Shown here: piece by piece, positions 57,661-64,000 of the stretch
Position numbering within the stretch: position 1 is the first letter of the stretch
Layout of the letters: each line of letters begins with the position of its first letter
Assembly: GCA_030765065.1 (NCBI GenBank)
Contig: CM060984.1
Coordinates: 84,283,988 to 84,347,987 of the forward strand
Reading direction: 5' to 3'
Length of the DNA stretch: 64,000 nt
Origin: Deroplatys truncata
Taxonomy: Eukaryota; Arthropoda; Insecta; Mantodea; Mantidae
Made by a program: the position numbers and the translations under genes
Notes under the pieces: generated by a model
Databases searched by the model: none
What the model saw: only the letters and a program-made list of their open reading frames with translations
What the model was told of the DNA's origin: nothing

Positions 57661-58232
57661 TTCAGTATAACTATCATATTTATCGACAAACTTACGCCAT
57701 ACAATCGAATGTCTTTCCACATGGCTTTCTCTAACAATGACAAATTCACTTATACTCATTGGCTTTTATACTATACCTTACTATTGGTATATTTACTTTC
57801 TGTACTACGTATAGTAAGTACGGGAGTGTGTCTGTTTGTGTGTCTGTGTGTCTACCTGTGAACAGCATAACTCAGAAACGAACAGTCGGATAAACACCAA
57901 ACGTGGTATTTAGGTTCAGTATCTTCCAGAGATGCGACACGAAGGTTTTCAAGAAAATTCCCCCACCCCAGATTACCCTTTACATGGAACATTTTTCGAA
58001 AATTTTAATTTTCTCAAAAATGACTCTTAACGATTTTGATTAAAATATCACATCTTTAAGATGTTTTCATGATAAATAAAATGTATATCTTGAATTTTCT
58101 GGGAATGTCTCCAAAGGTGTTCTTCATTGTGAACGACTTTTGCATAACTGGTAAACAATAAGAGATAGACAATGTTGCAACACAAAAAATGTAGATCGCG
58201 TTAAAATACACAATTTATGTCATAATCATTTT

Positions 58233-59143
58233 TACTTTCTCTACTACGTATCGTAAGTAGGGGAAGTATTGCATTCCACCCAAAAATTCGATACCGAGAT
58301 TTCACCGGAAATACATGTTTTGAGACCTCCTGAATCCTTAAAAAGCATTTTTGGAAACATGTCCGTGTGTGTGTCTGTGTGTGTGTGTGTCTGTGTGTGT
58401 GTGTGTCTGTGTGTGTGTCTGTGTGTGTGTCTGTGTGTGTGTCTGTGAACAGCATAACTCAAAAACGAACAGTCGGAGACGCACCAAACTTGGTATTTAG
58501 GTTCAGTATCTTCCAGAGATGCGACACGAAGGTTTTCAAGAAAATCCCCCCACCCCAGACTACCCTTTACATGGAAGATTTTTCGAAAATTTTAATTTTC
58601 TCAAAAATGGCTCTAACGATTTTGATGAAAATATCATATGTTTAAGATAATGTCATGAGAAATGAAATGTATATCTCCAATTTTCTGGGAATGTCTCCAA
58701 AAGTATTCTTCATTGTGAACGACTTTTGCATAACTGGTAAACCATAAGAGATAGACAAAATTTTACTACACAAAAAATGTAGATCGCGTTAAAATACACA
58801 ACTTATGTCATATACATTTCTTTTGTTGAGTGAACCGTTTTCGAGATATTGCTTGTTATTTCCTTAAATTTTCCAATACTTATACTTTTTCTCAAATACG
58901 TTATTCATTTTTTTATATCCTGACATGCAAAGAGAATGGAATGCGCCACATAGCAACCAGCGTTAAAATATTTGACTATCGCTTAAAAGCTACCATATTC
59001 CGCTTGCATCTACAAGAAAATTACCAATAAGATTGACATCTCGATATCTCGATTAACATGAAGCATATGGAGAATAGGCGTTTGTAAAAATAGATTGTAC
59101 AAGAGTAGAGAAAGTCATGTGAGTGTAACACATCAGATTTTTT
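58233..59143 (+). mobile_element. ACTTTCTC-family element, S type, nested copy 1
   Basis: A complete copy of about 911 bp, from ACTTTCTCTACTACGTATCG to CACATCAGA plus Ts, with a long TG/TCTG microsatellite at about 58365-58445. It lies within the host's TCATTTTTTTGTTGAG block. Confidence 0.93.
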
Positions 59144-59338
59144 TGTTGTTGAGTGAACCATTTTCGAGGTATTCCTTGTTATTCCCTTAAATGTTTCAAT
59201 ACTTTTCTCAAATAGGAATTCGTTATTCATTTTTTTGTCTTGTATATGCAAAGAGTATTAATCTGTGGCAAAGGGAATGGTGCTTCACCTAGCAACCAGC
59301 TATTTAGAGATATGTATGTGCTTAAAGGCTACTGTTTT

Positions 59339-60225
59339 TACTTTCTCTACTACGTATAGTAAGTAGGGGAAGTATTGCATTCCACCCAAAAATTCGATAC
59401 CGAGATTTCACCGGAAATACACGTTTTGAGACCTCCTGAATCCAAAAAAAGCATTTTTGGAAACATGTCCGTGTGTGTGTCTGTGTGTGTCTGTGTGTCT
59501 GTGTGTCTGTGTGTGTGTGTGTGTCTGTGAACAGCATAACTCAAAAACGAACAATCGGATAAGCACCAAACTTGGTATTTAGGTTCAGTATCTTCCAGAG
59601 ATGCGACACGAAGGTTTTCAAGAAAATCCCCCCACCCCAGACTACCCTTTACATGGAAGATTTTTCGAAAATTTTAATTTTCTCAAAAATGGCTCTAACG
59701 ATTTTGATGAAAATATCATATGTTTAGGGTAATGTCATGACAAATGAAACGTATATCTCAAATTTTCTGGGAATGTCTCCAAAAGTATTCTTCATTGTGA
59801 ACGACTTTTGCATAACTGGTAAACCATAAGAGATAGACAAAATTTTACTACACAAAAAATGTAGATCGCGTTAAAATACACAACTTATGTCATATACATT
59901 TCTTTTGTTGAGTGAACCGTTTTCGAGATATTGCTTGTTATTTCCTTAAATTTTCCAATACTTATACTTTTTCTCAAATGCGTTATTCATTTTTTTTATG
60001 TCCTGGACATGCAAAGAGAATGGAATGCGTCACAGCAACCAGCGTTAAAATATTTGACTATCGCTTAAAAGCTACCATATTTTCCTTGCATCTACCAGAA
60101 AATTACCAATAAGATTGACATCTCGATATCTCGATTAACATGAAGCATATGGAGAATAGGCGTTTGTAAAATTAGATTGTACAAGAGTAGAGAAAGTCAT
60201 GTGAGTGTAACACATCAGATTTTTT
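59339..60225 (+). mobile_element. ACTTTCTC-family element, S type, nested copy 2
   Basis: A complete copy of about 887 bp inserted in the host at CTACTGT/TATATTGCCC. It shares the S-type markers ATTTTGATGAAAATATC and TGAACCGTTTTCGAG with copies 9768 and 58233. Confidence 0.93.
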
Positions 60226-60519
60226 GTATATTGCCCTTGTAAATATACATTCCCCTTACATCTACAAGAAAATTAGCAATAAGATAGAGTCTGCAAATGT
60301 TTATCTCGATTAACATGAAGCATATGGAGAATAAGCGTTTGTAAAAATAGTTTGTACAAGGGTAGAGAAAGTCATGTGAGTGTAACACAGCAGATTTTTT
60401 TACCTAGGAATTGTCTCCAAGTATGCAAGAAGGTTACAATATGCGCAAGCAGCATTCAAATGTTTATTGGAGATAATAAGCTGTTGGGATGGAAAGAAAA
60501 GAAAATAGGGAGAAGGGGA

Positions 60520-61010
60520 AAGAATAGCAAATATTTTCCAAGTTGCGACTCATTTTCAAGAAAATTATCTACACCAAACTCTGTTTTACTTGGAAAAAAT
60601 ATACTTATTTTTATTTTCTCAAACGCGGATCCAACGATTTTTATTAAAATCCCGTATGTTTAAGATATTTGTATGACAAAAAGGATACCTTGAATCTTCT
60701 GCGAGTAGCCGTAAAGTCCTCTTTTGTTTGCATAATTTCGTGCAAGTAACAAACCCAAAGAGATAAACAAAAACTTACAATCTCTTAGGTTTGTTAAAGC
60801 ACACAGTCTATGTCAAATTTTTGTATCCCATTACCCTTTCTAGACATTCTTAGCTATTGGTTTGAATTTTCAAACACTTTATACTCATCATTTAATTTCT
60901 CTACCATGTACCTAATAGATAGAGGAAGTATTGCATTGCAACCAAATATTTGATACGCATACTTCATCGAAAATTAATGTTTTGAGGCACCCTGAATACT
61001 ATCTGTATTA
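60520..61010 (+). repeat. Old ACTTTCTC-family fragments
   Basis: The first part reads TGCGACTCATTTTCAAGAAA and CTGTTTTACTTGG to AAACACTTTATACTC. A new start at about 60895 (TTTCTCTACCATGTACC, GGAAGTATTGCATTGC) runs to TTTTGAGGCACCCTGAATA and stops. Confidence 0.72.
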
Positions 61011-61771
61011 GAGCGATTCGGTAACATTTTGTTAAAGTTTAACAAATTCTTAAAGCCGCTAATTGATCGGCATTCTGTAACTTTGTAATAAAAGAAAGTT
61101 TGTTACACAACAGATTCGCATAGACGTCGTTTTAATGCTTCTGAAAGAGGAAAAGCAGGATAGAGGTGTTATTTTAATTATCAAATATGTATTTATTCGT
61201 TTTAGCGTAAAATATAAATGTTACAGATTAGGCCTGAATAAGCAATGCTCCATGTGATAGAATTTGTAAATGATGCTCCCATCATAACTTTTAAAGACGA
61301 ATTTTAATATGAAAATAAATGTAGTGTAATCTCGTGTCGTAATAAAAGTAGGAGTTGTTAATTTAGAACTTTTTAGTTTAAATACAGATGAATCTTGTGT
61401 TTCTTTGCATGCTTCACGAATTTATTTGCTTCACCTTTAGATTAAGGTTAGGAACTGAGTGCTTTTGAGAGCTGTAACATAGTACATCGATAGCTTTCGC
61501 TCCAGAACTACTTTAAGACAACTTCCAATATGCCGAAAGAAGTGGCTGGCAGAAAGCTATTTACCGTTTCTCGTAACCATAGATAATTTATTTTATACTG
61601 ATGCCGCGGAAGAGGAAGAACGTCACAGAAGACAGTCAATTGGGTTATAAAATTATCATTTATTCATTAATAATTTGCGCTTAAAAATAATCCGAAAGAA
61701 AATATTTTTTAGACTGCATGGCCTAAAAGTAGAACTTCTAACACAGAGGGCATCAGCTGAAAACTTTATAT
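61011..61771. other. Unassigned AT-rich stretch
   Basis: No gene or element recognised. Confidence 0.4.
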
Positions 61772-62371
61772 TGTAGCGGACCAGGTTGAGCGCCGAGTAT
61801 TGCATCATATGACGTAAACCAGCGTAAAGTGTGCAAACCAGGTTACCACAACACGACCACGCTAAGGAACGCCGAGTCAGCTCTTCTGTACGTATTTATA
61901 CTACAGGGTTTTCACTCGGTCGAGGGTAATCGATCAGAGAATGATCGAGGGCAATCGATCGTCAGTTGTCAGGAGGGGAGTAATCGATTGTCAGAGGGCA
62001 GTTATGAATGAGTAATTGTCAGGTCAGTTGTTGAATCCGTCGTCGAGACCCCGTACACGAGTCGCCAACGCAACACCAGGTGAACAGGTAAGAATGTATC
62101 TCTTCTATGTTCTGCTTACTTGTCGGGCTTCAGCCCATTCTGAGTGGCCAATGTACTCACTTAAAGTAATAATATAATTTATTGGGTTAATGCTTCCCCT
62201 GTGCATTATTTAAATACCCCCATCCTGGAACGCCACCCTGGCCTACCTACCACCCCAGTACCGACGCATTTCTCCTACCTCTGAGCTACCACCCCCCTAG
62301 TGTAATCACCTACTGCGGGGTTACCACCCCCGGTGGGGTGTTACAATTTGGTGGAGGCGCCGGGTGTTACA
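61772..62371 (+). mobile_element. LTR-retrotransposon fossil, mostly one LTR
   Basis: An LTR-like unit starts TGTAGCGGACCAGG and ends GGTGTTACA at 62345. It is followed by ATTTGGTGGAGGCGCCGGG, which resembles the primer-binding region after an LTR, and a second GTGTTACA end. ATAT flanks both sides (61768-61771 and 62372-62375), a likely target duplication. It contains short repeats around AATCGATC. No internal genes remain, so it is a broken fossil. The duplication is nearly intact, suggesting moderate age. Confidence 0.55.
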
Positions 62372-62683
62372 ATATTATCGTACTTGTGTGATAATATTAA
62401 TTGTGACCAACTTTGGTTTCAATTCCAATCACATGGCAATGATCCTTTGTTCTTGCACATGTTTAATAACTCGAGTTGTTTTGATTAGATTTCACTTTTC
62501 ATTATGTCTTTTTACATGATTAATTTCTCATGCCGCTCATATTTCTCTTCACAAAACAAAGCGACATACTTCAGTTTATCGCAATTCGTTGTAGAGTTAA
62601 CCTATAAGTTATATCGGCAGCATTCTGCTTTCTTTGGTTTAAAGCTTTATTCTTTTATCTACTATAACCTACATAAAGTTTAA

Positions 62684-62794
62684 ATGGCGGAAATTATGAA
62701 TTCAAAAGAAGCTGAAATGGAAGGGCCAGGTGAAATTACAGAAGTAACAGAAACAATAAGACTACAAGTGCAAGTGCAGAAAGCAGTAAAATAA
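62684..62794 (+). CDS. Short open frame, unknown, weak
   Basis: A 36-codon frame (MAEIMNSKEAEMEGPGEI and onward) starts at TAAATGGCGG. It is acidic, without a membrane segment or known motif. It could be a first exon fragment or chance. Confidence 0.15.
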   Translation: MAEIMNSKEAEMEGPGEITEVTETIRLQVQVQKAVK

Positions 62795-63037
62795 TAGCAT
62801 TTAAACGCTTCATTGCCTGGTGTAAGGCAAAACTTGTTGAAAATAATTTCACTTAAAATGACTGCTAGGCAATCAACAAAACATCAAAACATCTGACATC
62901 CCGCTGTTTTAACGTCATTTCTGTTGTTTCAAGAACCACACTCCAAACGTGATCTGTTAGTTACAGGAATCAATATAAAATTATTGATATTTTACAAATT
63001 CGAGCGTTGTTTAAAAAATAGTATATGCTACACGTGT

Positions 63038-63136
63038 TACAAGTGGTTTTATTTTGCTCGTAGGATTGCAAAATGAAGGCCTTCGTTTCGCAAGCATTCC
63101 TGCTAGCAAAATAAAATCCTACTTTTACCACTTGTA
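63038..63136. repeat. Imperfect hairpin of about 100 bp
   Basis: Arms TACAAGTGGTTTTATTTTGC and TCGTAGGATTGC pair with GCATTCCTGCTAGC, AAAATAAAA and CCACTTGTA on the right. The loop is around AATGAAGGCCTTCGTT, itself partly palindromic. It may be a small MITE. Confidence 0.6.
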
Positions 63137-63339
63137 TTATAATCTACTATTAGCTGTAACACCCCTTCCCCAGATAAAACAACTAGTGAAACTAATCTTA
63201 CTTTTCACTACAACCTTCCATTCCACGAATACCTAAAATAATGTGTTTATTATCAAATACCAATAATGATTTTCATTCAAAGATTAAGATGTAAGAACAT
63301 ATCCACAGAACTGAACTAAATCCGAACATTGCCAAATGA

Positions 63340-63850
63340 TGGATAAAATCTAAATTTGTTATTTAAGTTCATATCTTCTAAAGATGCGACACGAAGATTT
63401 TTAAGAAAATCCCTAGCAATCCATATTACCCTATTTTTTTATCAATTTTGATTTTCTCAAAACTGGCTCTATTTAAGATATTTACGTTGCAAAAAATGTA
63501 TAGTTATGAATTTTCTGGGAATTGCTTATAAAGCCTTCTTCATCCGGAAAGAATTTTGAATAACTGGCAAACCATAAGATATAGATAAATGCTAACCGTA
63601 CAATAAATGTTTATTTATTTAAAAGAATATACAAATGTATTTTAAATGACCTTTTATTGTGGGCACCATCAGCTATTTCCGAGATATCCGTTCTTTCTTT
63701 GCCAACTTTCGGTTGCTTCTCATGCGATTTCAAGGCCAGTATATAGCGACCATTTTTAAACATTTGACTATCGCTATCCACTTTGTAACTACAATGAAAT
63801 GTATGATGGAACTATTTATGCAAAATTTTATCTCAATTCAAGATTAAATT
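63340..63850 (+). repeat. Old ACTTTCTC-family fragment
   Basis: Reads TCTAAAGATGCGACACGAAG, TTTTTAAGAAAATCCC, GAATTTTCTGGGAATTGC, CAAACCATAAGATATAG, GGCCAGTATATAGC and TTTGACTATCGC. Both ends are missing. The last 150 bp of the window show nothing recognised. Confidence 0.72.
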
Positions 63851-64000
63851 TCTTTATTGTTTGAAACATGCAGATAACACATATCAATATAGTCGATTCT
63901 TATATAAAGAGTTTTTAAAGTATCTAAATATTTGATAAAGATGTACATCTATATAACTTTATTACCTTGCATACATGTAAGTAAAATAGGCATAATGATT

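Larger units (their letters stand above)
57793..60401 (+). mobile_element. ACTTTCTC-family element, L type, with two nested copies
   Basis: Three pieces (57793-58232, 59144-59338, 60226-60401) join into one L-type copy. They hold the start ACTTTCTGTACTACG, the tail TCTTGTATATGCAAAGAG with AGCTATTTAGAGATATG, and the end GTGTAACACAGCAGA plus Ts. About 130 bp after the start is missing compared with full copies. The two interruptions are complete S-type copies in the same orientation. Confidence 0.9.

Overview
The window looks like repeat-rich intergenic DNA from a large eukaryotic genome, most likely an arthropod (possibly an insect). It is AT-rich. It holds non-LTR retrotransposons, Tc1/mariner and other terminal-inverted-repeat (TIR) DNA transposons, several tRNA-headed SINE families, solo-LTR-like fossils and many TG/CA microsatellites. 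I find no securely supported host gene. The best host candidate is a possible two-exon start of a small secreted protein at 33340-33569. Species cannot be assigned from the sequence alone.

The dominant structure is one family of non-coding elements of about 0.85-0.95 kb, called here the ACTTTCTC family. Each full copy starts after a T run with ACTTTCTCTACT, carries an internal (TG)n/TCTG microsatellite about 130 bp in, and ends with AGTAGAGAAAGT, a small hairpin (ATGTG-loop-CACAT), CAGA and a T tract. It has no coding capacity and no target duplication that I can see, and it inserts into T runs. This resembles the DINE-1/HINE type of non-autonomous Helentron elements, but that assignment is inference. 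Thirteen well-preserved copies occur (9175-10974 nested pair, 12459-13368, 14552-15447, 18824-19775, 21688-22548, 35447-36357, 45691-46582, 48260-49089, 50633-52777, and the 57793-60401 nested trio). About two dozen older, diverged relatives are also present. By my boundaries they cover roughly a third or more of the window. Two tail types exist, called long (L) and short (S). Three S copies sit inside L copies, giving a relative order of activity.

Layout. 1-1860: little recognisable. 1870-4965: a decayed LINE with endonuclease and reverse transcriptase remains, interrupted by a solo-LTR-like fossil with a 36-bp minisatellite and ending in (GGA)n. 5150-9145: dispersed repeats and a TIR element with a SINE inside. 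9175-13370: ACTTTCTC cluster. 13370-16160: mostly unique sequence plus one ACTTTCTC copy and a SINE. 16520-23985: SINEs, a mariner deletion derivative, a fold-back SINE insertion and further ACTTTCTC copies. 24247-25042 and 40322-41050: an inverted pair of one TIR element. 25720-33060: old ACTTTCTC relatives, a TIR MITE and a Tc1 element. 33340-33569: candidate secreted-protein exons. 35240-36968: young ACTTTCTC copy inside an old one. 38740-39180: a decayed mariner-like transposase. 41640-44870: two LINE fragments. 50633-52777: an ACTTTCTC copy with a mariner in it. 54519-54766: a large hairpin. 55394-56659: a SINE head next to a PIF/Harbinger-like TIR element. 57793-60401: the doubly nested trio. 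61772-62371: an LTR-like fossil.

There is no operon or pathway here. The biology is a layered record of insertions: old ACTTTCTC copies were hit by Tc1, mariner derivatives, SINEs and younger ACTTTCTC copies, so the order of many events can be read from who interrupts whom.
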